In this document: positions 22,195 to 34,079 of the stretch, piece after piece
Position numbering within the stretch: the first letter of the stretch is position 1
Layout of the letters: the number at the start of each line of letters is the position of its first letter
DNA from: Aralia elata
Taxonomy: Eukaryota > Streptophyta > Magnoliopsida > Apiales > Araliaceae
Reading direction: 5' to 3'
Assembly: GCA_034770075.1 (NCBI GenBank)
Contig: CM068382.1
Location: forward strand, 13,273,958-13,337,957
DNA length: 64,000 nucleotides
Made by a program: the position numbers and the translations under genes
The notes under the pieces: generated by a model
The model's database searches: none
Told to the model about the DNA's origin: nothing
Seen by the model: the letters and a program-made list of their open reading frames with translations, nothing else

Positions 22195-23509
22195 CTAGAG
22201 TTCTATTCTGTTGTTATATTGTCTGTCTCACTGTCTCACTTTTATGGATTGTTATCGCATAATAATGATCTGTTTATTTACATTTACTTTGTAACCGAAT
22301 AAAAATTACATGTAGAGCAAATATATGGGACGAGACAAAACAATAAGATATTTTCAAATTTGTAATCTATTTTTTTGGTACCAATACAGGCAATACTACT
22401 AAGCTAACTGTTAGAAAATATTTCAGATGATAACTATAGATTAGTTATGGATATTTTTATTTTGTCAATATTTCTATCTCTATTATATGTTTCCATTTAA
22501 CAACATATATTTTTTAGGGATACATATTAAATAAAAATACATTCTTAATATTTATAAATTTTGTAAATGAGACTCATTGCGGATATAAGGGAGAAATCTT
22601 TAAAGGAAAAAAGGGGGGAAATTATTGAAAGAAGAAGATAAAAAGCTAGCTATATTTTTAAGTAGGGAACCTACTGAAATTTCTCAAAAATTGGAGGATT
22701 GAATCTTGAAGTTTTATTTTATTTTATTTTAGTCATCGATTTGTATGCTAACCTTGCCAACCTACCAAGTTATGAGTGTCTCATAAACCCAGCTGTGGGC
22801 ATAACAAGGTGATCACTGGAAGTATTTTATTTTCCTCACCGAGAAAAAAGGAGAAAAGATAAGGCTAGTTATGCTGGTGAAATTGCCAATTGGTGTACTT
22901 ATTGTGTATCAAAATAAGGCACGAGATTTAATTTTTAACAAACGGTGTTGTTTGACAAAGCATAAAATGGAAAAATCTGGCCCGATTTATAAGTTTAACA
23001 GTTAATGGTCTACTTTATCTGAGGATTTGGTTTCCTCGTTTAGTACTCGGGGATGATGTGTCAGATTAACCACAGTTAACAATTCATTTGGGAGGGTAAT
23101 ATGAAAAATTCTTCTCTCCAAATTCATAATTCCAATCAATAAAAAAAGTAATTCCCTCCAATTTGGGCTGAAATAATTCCCTCCAAATAGAAAGATGAAA
23201 CCAAATATGAGGAATATTTCCACAAAAAATAAAGTAGACGAGTTGATAAATTAGTGCTAAAAATAATGGGATACATTAATTATAATTTATATTGAATTAT
23301 AACTGGATTTTACTTATTAATATGTGAATATAATATTCTATATTAATGTACCAAAAAAGAACTTTTATATTATTAAGAGAGCAAGAGAAACGGTTATTTT
23401 TTTAAACTCTTGGTATCTCACATATTTTTTAAACTTGTATAGTGTTTGTATTCATATTTTCCCTCTTCAATCCCATTATCCACCACTTCCTAATATCTCT
23501 ATTATATTT
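22195..23509. other. Spacer without recognisable gene
   Basis: AT-rich sequence between the ankyrin fragment and the copia LTR stub. No transposon ends, no conserved protein and no notable repeat were seen on either strand. Confidence 0.5.
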
Positions 23510-23963
23510 TGTTGGGTATGACATGATTCCTTATTGGATTTTGATTTATGTATTACCTAGTTCCTTATTGGATTTGAATTTAGGTATTACTTAGAATCCG
23601 TTTTGGTTTAAGGAAAGTTATCTTTCCTAATTATACTCAATTTAGTATTTCCTATCCTATTTGATTATGAAATTTCCTATGGCTTATAAATATAGGTGCT
23701 AGGATTTTAGAGAAGATTCATTCAGAAGTATTCTAATAATTTTTTCTCTATCTTGTATTCTTCAAATATTTATTTAGTGGATTTCTTCTGTCTTCTCCGT
23801 GGTTTTTTCCCGATTTGGGTTTCCACGTAAAACCTTGTGTTATTGTCTTTATCTTTCCGCGTTGATTTATTGTGTTTGTCATAATAAATTGGTATCAAGA
23901 GCTTGGTTATTATCGATCCATACTATGACATTGAGTTCGACTTCATCAACGAAATGTGATATA
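23510..23963 (+). mobile_element. Copia 5' LTR, primer site and gag start, cut by the CACTA element
   Basis: An LTR-like block starts tgttgggtatgacatg (23510), has a TATA-type box (cttataaatatagg, 23682-23695) and ends tttgtca at 23881. A tRNA-Met-type primer site tggtatcaagagct follows at 23890. The ATG at 23927 opens MTLSSTSSTKCDIY, a plausible copia gag start that is broken off by the CACTA terminus. The rest of this element was not found in the window. Confidence 0.7.
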
Positions 23964-23977
23964 TACTACAAGAAAAA

Positions 23978-24250
23978 CCTTCAATAGCGACCAATACTAT
24001 TAACGACCGCATTTTACGGTCACTAATTGTAGTAATAGCGACCGTACTGAAATCTAGTCACTAGTTAATATCAGCGACCGCGTGCGGTCGCTGATAGAAT
24101 TTTGCCGCCAATAAATTTGGCGCAATTGTTGGCGGGGAGGTTTATTGCGACAACTAAAAAGCAGCAACCACTTGCGGTCATTGATACATCTATGTCATTA
24201 AACAACAGCAACCGCGTGTGGTCGCTGATGGCGGTCGCTGATCGTTTTTA
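23978..24250 (+). repeat. Subterminal repeats of the CACTA element
   Basis: Repeated agcgaccg, gcggtcgctgat and related words in both orientations. The clearest is a near-perfect palindrome at 24071-24094 with arms tcagcgaccgc and gcggtcgctga around a 2-base centre. In En/Spm elements such subterminal repeats are binding sites for the element's own DNA-binding protein; that function here is inferred. Confidence 0.82.
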
Positions 24251-26389
24251 ATCTCAGACAATTGAACAGGTCCAGGCCATATCAGCAGACGAAAGAAAAA
24301 GAAGAGAGGTAGAAGAGGGAGAAGAGAGAGGGAGTGAGAAGGAGAAGCCTTCTGCGCCGCCGCCCCCAACGCCGGACCTTCCCACGCCGTCACCGCCCCG
24401 GCGTCAGACCTCCCCAGTTCCAGGTAATCCTCTCTCTCTGTATATATAGTACATTTGGGGGAATCGCATACATTTGTGTTGAATGTGTGAATGTGCTTGG
24501 TGTGATTAAATTACCCTTGGATAATAATGTTTCCCTGTATAGATACTTTGGGTTAACAATCATATTGAGCTGAATTTCTCATAAGAAACAATTGAGGTTG
24601 AACTAACACTTGGAAGTTACAGGGGTATTCAATTTACCTTTTCGTTCAGTCCTTAATTTCGTTAGTCACTAAATAGGTTAAATCTTCAAACTCAGTAACC
24701 AAACAACCTTGATTTTGTGTTGTTCCTGTCTAACTGGATTGTGTTAGCATTTTTTGAATGAACTTATATTTGATTTTAAGAGTGAAAGTGGCTAGAAGAA
24801 TTTTCTTGGTTAGATAAATAGCCTAGCAAAATTTTGTTATTAAAATCATAAAATTGCTACAAGGGCGGTTCTGTTGCTAATGGATCCAATAAAAGAGACA
24901 AATTCTAAACATGATTTCACATTGAGCAGCTAGACAGAGAGAGAGAGAGAGTTGGAAAAAATCTAGGAGAATTTGTAGCTTTAATTGAACCGAGTCTAGG
25001 AAGGAGGTCTGTAGTGATAAATTCCTTAGCCTAAATATGATCTTTTCCTTTATATCTATTATGGTGTATGCCTCTTATTTTGTTTGTTGTTGATTTTAGA
25101 ACAATTTAAGAAGCTTGAGTTGATTATTTTTGCATTCCATTTCTTTTGGTACATCTTTTTGCTGAATTACTTTCCATTCATCCTTAGTAACATTGTTCAT
25201 CTCCATGTGACATATCTTCATTTTTATGCTTTCGCCATCCTTTTTTTGTTACAACAACAAAAAGAAGATAAAATAGTAAAAAGAATATAATGCACTAAGT
25301 AGTATTTACTTAGTTTTCCAATTAATAATATAAAATAATACAAAATTAAATAAATTAAAACAAATTAAATAAAATAAATAATACAAAATACAATACAATA
25401 AAATAAAAAATAATATAATGGACTAAATAGTATTTACTTAGTTTCTCAATACTAAATAAAATAAAATAAAACAAATAAAATAAAATAATACAAAATAATA
25501 CCCTTGGGGTAAACCAAGATGAAAAAATAAATTGGGTGAGTGTAACAAAGGGTAATTTGGATATAATCTCTCCCGAGTATACCCTTATTATTCAAACCAA
25601 AAAAACAGACAAACTATTCATGGGGGTATTCTTATTCCAAGGTAGTTTCATCCATTTTGACTAGATTATCTCAAGAATCACCAACTCCCAACACTTATAC
25701 AAATCAAAAACAAGAAATCAACCATTATCACCATATGACAAGTTTGAACTGCAAAATAAAAAGATCGAACCCACAAACAATAACACTGAGGTAATGTTTG
25801 ACAAATAATTGGATATGGTTGCAACTAAAACAACATCCAAGATATTTTAAATTCGCTACATTGTCTTATATATAATAGTTTACCACAATAGTATACATTA
25901 CTCTTGTTCATATTCCATGACGTGGCGTTATTAGTATACATTACTCTTGTTGGTTCATTATTGGATGATAATTCTGTTAATAAGAAAATATCTCAAAAAA
26001 TTGAAATACTCTTGTTCGTTTGTATATGCCTGTTGGGTTATGTCTTGGGTGCCTACAAATGGCCATATATGCATGCCCTCGTGCATGTGGATAGTCCATA
26101 TTATAGGGGAGACTCTGGCGAAATTTTTTCGTTGGTCGGATAACTGTATAATTTAACATGAACAACAATATATTATGCCTTTGGCTAGTCCATCTCATAC
26201 TGTGTACATTTATTTTGATATAGGACCTCATTCCATTCCCGAATAAACATTTATGATGCACAATCTTGTTATATATGTACATATACATCTATATGTATTT
26301 GTAAGCATCATAAATGACATTGGGTTGAATTAGAAATATCTAACAAGGGGAATACAATAATTCTTGTATACAGTAGGTACCGTGGTTTC
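24251..26389 (+). other. 5' non-coding region of the CACTA element
   Basis: A G/A- then GC-rich exon-like block (24296-24423) ends in a good splice donor (agttccag/gtaatc), and a cag acceptor (26370-26372) lies shortly before the transposase ATG at 26390, so a long 5' intron is plausible. The interior is AT-rich and includes a duplicated 40-bp block (25284 and 25409, about 125 bp apart). No other coding signal. Confidence 0.45.
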
Positions 26390-28447
26390 ATGGACCTCAA
26401 TGCAGACCGTAGTTGGATGAGACGACGAAAGTCAAGTGCCCAGATTGGTGCTACAGCTGAATTTAGAACTAGTTGCAAGGTGTTTCTCGATTATGCGTAT
26501 AGTCACCGAGAATATTTGAATGGTCAGAATCAGATAAGATGCCCTTGTTTGAAGTGTAAGAATGTAAATTATATGGACAGAGATATGGTAAACTATCATT
26601 TACTTGTTTCTGGGTTCATGAAAAATTACGAAGAATGCTGGTGGGCACATGGGCAAAGAAGAGATAGTGTCAGCGCACACGTACACAATCCAGACAGTGG
26701 TTGCCATCATATGAATGACATGGTTCATGATATTGCAGGGCCAGATTTTGATTGGGAACAAGGCAGAGAGCAACCTATAAATTCTGATGCCAAAGCGTTC
26801 TTTAAGTTGTTAGACGAGGGTAGCGAACCATTGTGGCATGGTTGCACCAAGCACACTACATTGTCTGCAGTGGCGACATTACTGAACATCAAGGCTAATC
26901 ATAACGTGAGCCACGAGTGTTTTGAGTCGCTCTTGAAGGCCATTAAGAGTATGTTGCCTGAGGGTGAAAAAATGCCCGAGAACTACTACTATTATAAGAA
27001 AATGGTGAAAACGTTGGGTCATGGATACCAAAAGATCGATGCATGTCCGAACGATTGCATGTTATTTTTTAAGGAAAATGAATAGAAGACAAGGTGCACA
27101 TTTTGTAGTGATGATAGGTTCAAGCCTAATAAAGAGTGTCTGAGTACGAAAAAAACAAATATACCCTATAAGATTTTAAGGTATTTTCCAATTACACATC
27201 GGCTCAAAAGATTGTACATGTCTTCAAGGACAACTGAGTATATGACTTGGCATGCGAAATCTCCAGCTAAAGATGGAGAACTTAACCATCCCGCAGACGG
27301 ACACGCTTGGAAAGATTTCAACTTAGCACATCCTAGGTTTGCATTGGAACCTAGAAATGTGAGGCTTAGACTGTCCACTGATGGTTTCAACCCTTTCGGC
27401 TACTCAGTTGTTCCGTACTCCTGTTGGCCTGTGATTGTTACTCCATACAACTTGCCTCCTTGGATGTGTATGAAACAACCATACTTATTTCTTTCACTCG
27501 TGATTCCTGGTTCAAAGAGTCCTGGAAAGAACCTAGATGTTTACTTGAGACCTCTTATAGACGAGTTGAAGGTATTGTGGGAGGATGGCGTACAGACTTG
27601 GGATGTTTCCACAAAAACAAATTTCAACCTTCGGGCAGCGGTTATGTGGTCTATAAGTGACTTCCCTGCTTATGGTATGTTAGCTGGATGGAGTACACAC
27701 GGGAAGTTGGCTTGTCCATATTGTATGGAGCACACAAAGTCTTTTAATCTATCAAAAGGTCAAAAGCCTTGCTGGTTTGACTGTCATCGTCGTTTCTTGC
27801 CGGTAAATCACCCGTTTCGAAGAAATAGAGAACACTTCAGGAAAGGGAAAGTGGAAAATGATATGCCTGCACCGCGATTATCGGGGATGGAGATGCGTGA
27901 CCAAGTGATGAGATTGCCGGATATCCCATTCGGTAAGATTGTTGCCTCAAACATAATCAATGGGTTTGGCGAGTCGCATAATTGGGTTCGAAGAAGCATC
28001 TTTTGGGAATTGCCTTATTGGTCTACAAATTTGATTCGTCATAATCTAGATGTGATGCATATTGAGAAGAATGTCTTCGACAATGTGTTTAACACCATAA
28101 TGGGTGTTACAGGCAAGACGAAGGATAATGATAAGGCACGGTTGAACATGAAAGATATTTGTAAGCGTCCTGGATTAGAACTTTATGAATCTTCTAATGG
28201 TAAGATGGTCAAACCGCATGCATGGTACACATTGACCAAAAAGCAGGTTGAAGATGTGTGCACATGGATTAAGTCTCTTAAACTACCAGACAGATATGCG
28301 TCAAACATTACAAGGTGTGTTACAGGTGGGAAATTGCAAGGGATGAAGAGTCATGATTGTCATGTGTTCATGGAGAGACTCATGCATATAGCATTTCGGG
28401 ACTTGCTTGATAAACCAATATGAGATGCTTTGACTGATCTTAGCTTG
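26390..28447 (+). pseudogene. CACTA transposase TNP2, two nonsense codons, 3' truncated
   Basis: The N-terminal transposase-associated domain reads KVFLDYAYSHREYLNGQNQ, IRCPCLKCKN and VNYHLLVSGFMKNYEECW. After a TAG at 27083 (Gln expected) the same frame continues with the zinc-ribbon-like CTFCSDDRFKP. The TNP2 catalytic region follows: TWHAKSPAKDGELNHPADG, LSTDGFNPFG, LACPYCMEHTKSF and NLIRHNLDVMHIEKNV. A TGA at 28421 replaces the Trp of the WDALTDLSL motif. Coding sequence ends within a few codons at the B1 insertion. The intact protein would cut the CACTA ends and move the element in the nucleus. Confidence 0.9.
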
Positions 28448-28452
28448 ATTAC

Positions 28453-29133
28453 TGTGGGCCCAAGTGCATATTAGGGTTCACATGACCTAGTTGAAATAAA
28501 TGTACAAATTAGGGTTTACAAAAAACCTAATTAAATGTACAAATTAGGGTTCATGTGACCTAATTAAATGTACAGATTAGATGAAAATAAATATGCTAGA
28601 CCCGGGGAAGTCTCCACGTGTTCCAAGGCAGAAGACCCGTGGATGCGACCCATTTTGGAAATTGATTGAGGGATTAGATTGGTGGCTAGAAGAACAGGGC
28701 AATTTGGGCATTACTTTGATGATTAAAGGGCATTTCTGGAATTTCTCCTTTAAAACATGACTAAAGGGTATTTCGGGAATTTCTCTTAAAACATGTGCCT
28801 GACATGTGACTATTTCGCAGGAAAGCTCTATAAATAGCCCCTCTATTCTAAGAAAAGGGGATCGCTCTCAAGACATTACACTTAGACTCTTGGAAGCTCA
28901 TTACATTTGGAACTCTCTCCCAACTCGAAGACTCAAGAAGACTCTCGGAATCCCTGCTACTCTAACCCGGTTTCTGGATTCTAAGAGTTCTGCCACGTGT
29001 CATTGGAGTAATCGCCTATTTATTTTTCTCCCATCTTCAATCAATCAACCAATTCCGTGCTCTTCGTGAATTTCTTTCCTATCCAGCCAACACGAAACCC
29101 TAACCCTAACAAGGCACAATTTCCTTGCCCACA
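28453..29133 (+). repeat. 5' LTR of B1 (681 bp)
   Basis: Starts tgtgggcccaagtgcat, ends ttccttgcccaca. The first 150 bp are made of alternating aattagggtt and cctaattaaatgtac words, a set of near-palindromic repeats. A TATA box (ctataaatag, 28828-28837) lies about 300 bp before the LTR end. Confidence 0.94.
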
Positions 29134-29139
29134 TTTATT

Positions 29140-29157
29140 TGGCGACTCTGCTGGGGA
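29140..29157 (+). other. Primer binding site of B1
   Basis: TGGCGACTCTGCTGGGGA starts six bases after the LTR end. The same 18-mer is the primer site of element C (61251) and, with one change, of B2 (51048-51031). Tat/Ogre elements of this kind are reported to use an arginine tRNA; that assignment is from family knowledge. Confidence 0.8.
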
Positions 29158-29178
29158 GGTGTAGAATTCGTGAAGGGT

Positions 29179-30975
29179 ATGCCCACAACTCGAAGTGGGA
29201 GAATTACAGGAAGAGTTTCACCGACAACAAGCATCACTTCACCGGATCCGATTTCAAGGGAGCAAATCCAGTGTTCCAAAGCGCGAATCTGGATTTTGAT
29301 CAACCCATTTTAGAATACGTTTCAGAAGGAAGTTCAACATCACCTCAAATGGTTGATCAACAACAAACCAGTGCTAGACAGAAAAACATGGGAAAGCAAG
29401 GTGAGGAAGTAACTGGAGCGCAGACAACTACGAATGTCGTGCAAATGCTCAAGGCATTACAAGAGGCACGAGAAGGCCAAGGGATGATGATGACCATGAT
29501 GCTGGAAATGCAGAGGAAGCAGGAAGAAATGGGGAGCTTCCACCAGCAGTTGATACAAATCCCCACTTTCAGGGTTATGTTCCCAGGAAGTTCGCAGGGG
29601 GAACGAGCAGAAGTGGAGGACAACAGTAACAACAAAGAGAATCAGACTGTACCTCCAACAACGGAATGTCAGCCGATTCCAATCATCAACTTGGAGCCCC
29701 AAAACAGCGGTGATGTGCCACAACTCAGATTAGAAGGAAGTCAGCCTCAACCCAACATCTTCCCGACCACTTTCCCAGCATTTTCACAAGTGCAGATACC
29801 GACCATCCTGAGCCACATCCAACGAACAAGCCAACAAGCACAACCAATACAAATTGTGCATAATGCAAGTGTACACTAGTCAATTTCCTTACCATACACG
29901 CCACCAATGCAGCAATACATAACAACCCCTCAAAGAATCCATACCACAAGCCAGTATGTGACGAAGGATGATATGATTGATGTGATCAATCAACTTCGTA
30001 AGCAGATAACCCGACCTTCAGAATTGGACTTTATTCCACCCTACCCGGCACACATTTGGAGACAACCTTACCCGACAGGGTATATTGAGCAACCCCCGCA
30101 GTTCCCAAAGTATAACGGGGAGAAAGAGAATGCTATGGAGCATATTGCCAGGTTCGTGGAGTCTATATCTCCATGGTTGGGTTATGATGAGGTGAATAAC
30201 CACAATCTGTTGATGAGGGAATTCAACAAGACCTTGACGGATAGTGCCTTCAGTTGGTACTACAACTTGGAGAAGGGATCAGTCCATGATTGGGATGATC
30301 TAAAATTGTAATTTTTTAAGAAATTTTTCTATGTGCAGAAACAGGTAACTATTGTAGAGCTGATGCGATTCAAGCAGAAGCCAAATGAGGAGCTGTCAGA
30401 TTATATGGACAGATTCAGGGCCCAAGCACAGAAGTGTTTCGAGCCAATTGAGGAGAAGAACTTGGTTAGCATATTGCAACAATGGAGCTCTAAACTCCTT
30501 CAAGCCCCATCTCATTACAAAGGCTTGTGATTCATTTGCAACCCTCTCATCCTTCGCACAAGATTTGGGAGGAATCGTGACAGTGCCCATCAGTCATATG
30601 ATGGTTACATGGAAAGGTAGGAGAACAACAATTGTGGCTTTGGCTGATTCTCAGTCAAAACCACAAGGGGGCAAGAGGGAGAAGAACGAGCGAAATTTTG
30701 AACGAAGTAAAAGAAAACATGGGGAAAAGTATACCAGGATGTCAGTTTCGGAGGCTATCACATGCAGTGAGAAGGCATTCAGGGGCCTGCACGAACAATG
30801 GGTTGAGCACGGAGTGGTGAAACCTCCAAGGCCTAATTTTGTGGTGACGGAAGAGATGAAAAGAAGACTAGATTTCTGTGTATACCACCAGTACGTAGGA
30901 CATTCCACTATGGACTGTTACAGTCTGCGGAGGATATACCATGAGAAGCTGGCAGCCGGAGAAATCGAACTGTGA
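29179..30975 (+). pseudogene. gag of B1, frameshifted and with stops
   Basis: ATG at 29179 opens PTTRSGRITGRVSPTTS; one missing base near 29262 relative to B2 shifts the frame. The following frame carries a Gln/Met-rich region (QEAREGQGMMMTMMLEMQRK), then the capsid core (FPKYNGEKENAMEHIARFVE, FNKTLTDSAFSWYYNLEKGS, FKQKPNEELSDYMDRFR). Stops are at 29877 (TAG) and 30309 (TAA); a second frameshift near 30470 leads to the C-terminal part with the knuckle-like FCVYHQYVGHSTMDCYSL. The frame ends at 30973 with TGA where B2 continues into protease. The TAA at 30309 is also present in B2. Confidence 0.87.
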
Positions 30976-32100
30976 AAAGAAAAGCACCGTGTATGAAAAG
31001 CTACTTCCAAACCACAAAGGAAAAGAAACATGCAACATTATTACCCACGGTGTAGCCCAAGAAGTCGAAAGGATGGAAATTTAAAAAAAAAAGAGCAAAA
31101 GAAGAAGAACTCAAAGGTTCCCCTCCTAGGGTTCGGCCTCTAGGGGGCACAGTTCTGTTTGAGCTCCGATGTGATTTCCCGATCGAACCTTGGTTATCGT
31201 GATGATCAAGACTAAGGAAAGTGACGAAAAATACATTGAGGCTAATTAGGGATGATCTCCCTCAAGTCCTTCGAGACATAGAAAGCTACTCAAAAGTGCC
31301 AAAGGTTGTGACGCTATGACAAAGGCAAACGTACATTTACTGCAACTATGACTGATATTATGCTAAAGTCGCATGAAGGCAAGAAGGATGAAGGCTCATA
31401 CTAGATTTCAAGAAACACGATCAAAGGCCACAATAGCTTATTCAAGACAACATGCTTTAGTAGCATACAACAAGCAAACATCAAGAATCAATTTTTGATG
31501 CTCATCATGTTGAAACTATGAGAAATTTTGTTACGTAAACTTTATCAACACAAGATGATGGATAACCCAAATACTGGCTTTACCATCGAAAGATCTCAGA
31601 ACTGTAAAGATGAAAATATCAAAAATTCGCCCAATATGGTGGTCCACTAGAAAATGGTGGTTGAAGTACTCAAGAGTATTCCTTGCCAAGAAATTGGATG
31701 ACCAAGGGAGGAGACACAAGAATTGATGAATTAAAAATCCACCCAAGATGATAGTCCACTCTAAATGGTGGCCAAGTCCTCGTAGATTGCACTTGCCAAG
31801 AAATTGGATGACCAAGTGACAATGCATGCAAGTTAAGCCCTTATGAAACCCTATACGCCAAATAATTGGCACGACGTACCAAGGGATAAGGCACAAGTTA
31901 TACTTTCAACTTTAAAAGTAATCGAAGTACCTGACTATAAGTCCTCAAAGTTATACTTTCAGCTTTAAAAGTAATCGAGGCACCTGACTATAAGTCCTCA
32001 AAGTTATACTTTCAACTCTAAAAGTAATCGAGACACCTGACTACAAGCCCTCAAACCCGAGAAAGTTACACTTTATCTCTAAAAATGGTGAACGTTATGC
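30976..32100 (+). other. B1 interior where pol should be
   Basis: In B2 the gag end leads into protease and pol; here it leads into about 0.9 kb without any pol motif in six frames. It contains a two-copy tandem repeat of about 110 bp (anchors ttgccaagaaattggatgac at 31683 and 31793) and a three-copy 53-bp tandem repeat (31895-32053). The 53-bp repeat corresponds to repeats right after pol in B2 (44239-44352), so the deletion rejoins common sequence there. Confidence 0.7.
31895..32053 (+). repeat. 53-bp tandem repeat, three units
   Basis: Units start aagttatactttca at 31895, 31948 and 32001 and contain taaaagtaatcgag and cacctgactataag. B2 has about two related units in the opposite orientation at 44239-44352. 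Confidence 0.9.
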
Positions 32101-32664
32101 TTTATCCGACAAAAGTAAAATGTATTATTATTATCTTTATGAAATTTTTTGAAACGTTGTGCTTTTCGTTAAAAGCAATATGATTATTAATAAAAATGTC
32201 AAATTTTCACTTATACTTGAATATTCTTTGATTTTAAAAGTATGGATTCAAGTGTTAGTTTGCGAGAAAATGAAAAAAAAGCATGTTACTTAAAGAATTG
32301 CATGTTTACTCTCACTATTATGAATATTGTTGTCTTGGAGTATTAATTTGAATAACTTATGATTCAATGCTAAACATCGGGTCTTAAGGAAAAATTCATG
32401 TTAAAGACAATCACTAATGCTAAAGAAACTCTATTATGATAAATGACATATAAATGAGTTCTTTGATACGGGAAATAATAAAAAGCTACAAAAAGCCATA
32501 CCTAGAAGTAAGGAGATCTAGCCCAACACGAAAAGGAGAAATGTTAAGGCCAACAAGTTATCAACTTTACAACTCAGATATCTAAGTCCTTTGTTCATAG
32601 AGAACGGAGAGAAAGACTGTGCATCTCAAGAACAAAAACTTACAAGTTGAGCTAATAAGAGGGT

Positions 32665-34029
32665 CTAGAAAGAGGCCTCACGAATATATAACCGATCAAG
32701 TATCTGTGGGAACCAAACCAGGAGATGCGCAAGACTTTCCTGACGGGAGGAAGAAACCTGGAAATCCCTCAAAGGAACAAGCTCTCTAGTTGGATTGAAG
32801 GAAGCTATAGTAGGAGCCACTTGGGAAACAATCATGATATTCATCGGGAGAGGGGCTGCACAAATCACAGGTTTAGAGAATGTCTGTAGCACCACGACAT
32901 CTTTGTTGTTGGGTGGATAGCCGAGGTCACTAAAAGGCGAGGTGGCAAAATCAAGATGAAGAGAGTCAAATAAGGCGACCTCCTCAACGGGCAAAGAAAG
33001 TAAAACATCGATGCCCCCACCCAAAGAACTAGCAACTGTACCCTCCATGTCAGGTGAAGCCTCAGGAGAATCCTTCTAGGGAGGATGAAAATCAACAATA
33101 GGTTTCGAAGGATTCGCCCCCGGGGGAGGAGGATTAACTGCCATAATAGCATCAGCATCAACATGGGTGTAACCAGTACCCTCTAAGCTGTCATGAGAAG
33201 ATGTTATATGTGGACGTGAAGATGGAACTGTACTAACCACAATAGGACCTAAGCCTACATCAGACATGGAATCGTCAACATTAAGGCTGACACGATCATC
33301 ATGAGGTGAGGAGGACTCGACAACAATCATGTTATGTCAGGGAGGCTCACAAGTAGTGGAGGTCGCCACCTCACTTGCCGTACCCATAAGAAATCCAATG
33401 GGAACATCATCATCATCATCATCATTCTCGGCAATCTAAAAAAAGGATCCTCGGCTTCACTCTAGAGCAAGTAACTCTCATCTCCCCGATAACAGAGGAT
33501 CCCGGGGGAGGAATTCGGGGAGGTACCCGAGACGAAGTCTGAAAGGATTGTGTCACCGTGCAATCATGAAGTATAATTGTTAGCCCACCTAAAAGCTTCT
33601 ATCAAGTATGCCCGCACTCTTTAGTATAGCTTTATTCTCAGCATTCCCGAGGATCTCGTCGATCTAATGTTGCCATCTCTAAAGGCGGCCAGATGAGTCA
33701 GACAGGAAGCGAAAGGGACTGAAAGGATATTCTTGTTTCTCTATGCATATACGGGGAATGCGACCGGAATGGGGGAAGTCGTCCCAACCTCCGCAAGCCG
33801 CGACATAAAAAAACAAGCCTTCTTTCTCTGGTGAAGGAAAAGTTGTGCGATCGTAAGTCCGGACTTACTCCCAAAAAGTGTCAAAAGGCCCAAAAAAGGG
33901 AGCCTTTCCCCAATCATTGGCAAAGGGAGTTACCCTGAAAGTCTTCAAGTCTTCAGTGCATCCGGTAGACTCCATATAAGGGTACTAAGGATGTCAAGTA
34001 AAGCATATGAACTTGAGTATATTTACCAT
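32665..34029 (-). pseudogene. Antisense PMD gene remnant of B1
   Basis: The minus strand repeats the antisense gene of B2 in shortened form. The start codon homologue is at 34029, directly followed by a donor-like gtaaat. Next come a first exon with the cysteine/aromatic stretch matching B2 40080-40285 (AACGGWDDFPHSGRIP in B2), a deletion of about 1.6 kb that removes most of the PMD core, then the Asp/Ser/Pro-rich region (DDSMSDVGLG, VNPPPPGANP) and the segment LVPLRDFQVSSSRQESLAHL. It is clearly non-functional as a PMD protein. Its position between the pol site and the 3' LTR, opposite to gag, is the same as in B2. Confidence 0.75.
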
Positions 34030-34079
34030 GGCAAGGGGAGAATCTGAGATTTGTACTTGAGAATACCTAAAAAGAAGAA

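Larger units (their letters stand above)
23964..28452 (+). mobile_element. CACTA (En/Spm) DNA transposon, left end and body
   Basis: The left terminus reads tactacaagaaaaacc at 23964, one transition away from the canonical CACTACAAGAAAA. Just inside are many gcgaccgc / gcggtcgc subterminal motifs (23985-24245). A TNP2-type transposase follows at 26390. The body is cut at 28452 by gypsy B1, and tnp2 homology does not resume beyond B1, so the right end (expected TTTTCTTGTAGTG) has been lost. The target-side bases are ata (23961-23963). Confidence 0.83.

Noticed and set aside
24296..24423. GC-rich block as a separate host exon
   Set aside because: It lies just inside the CACTA left end and ends in a donor, so a 5' exon of the transposon is the simpler reading; no protein family fits it.
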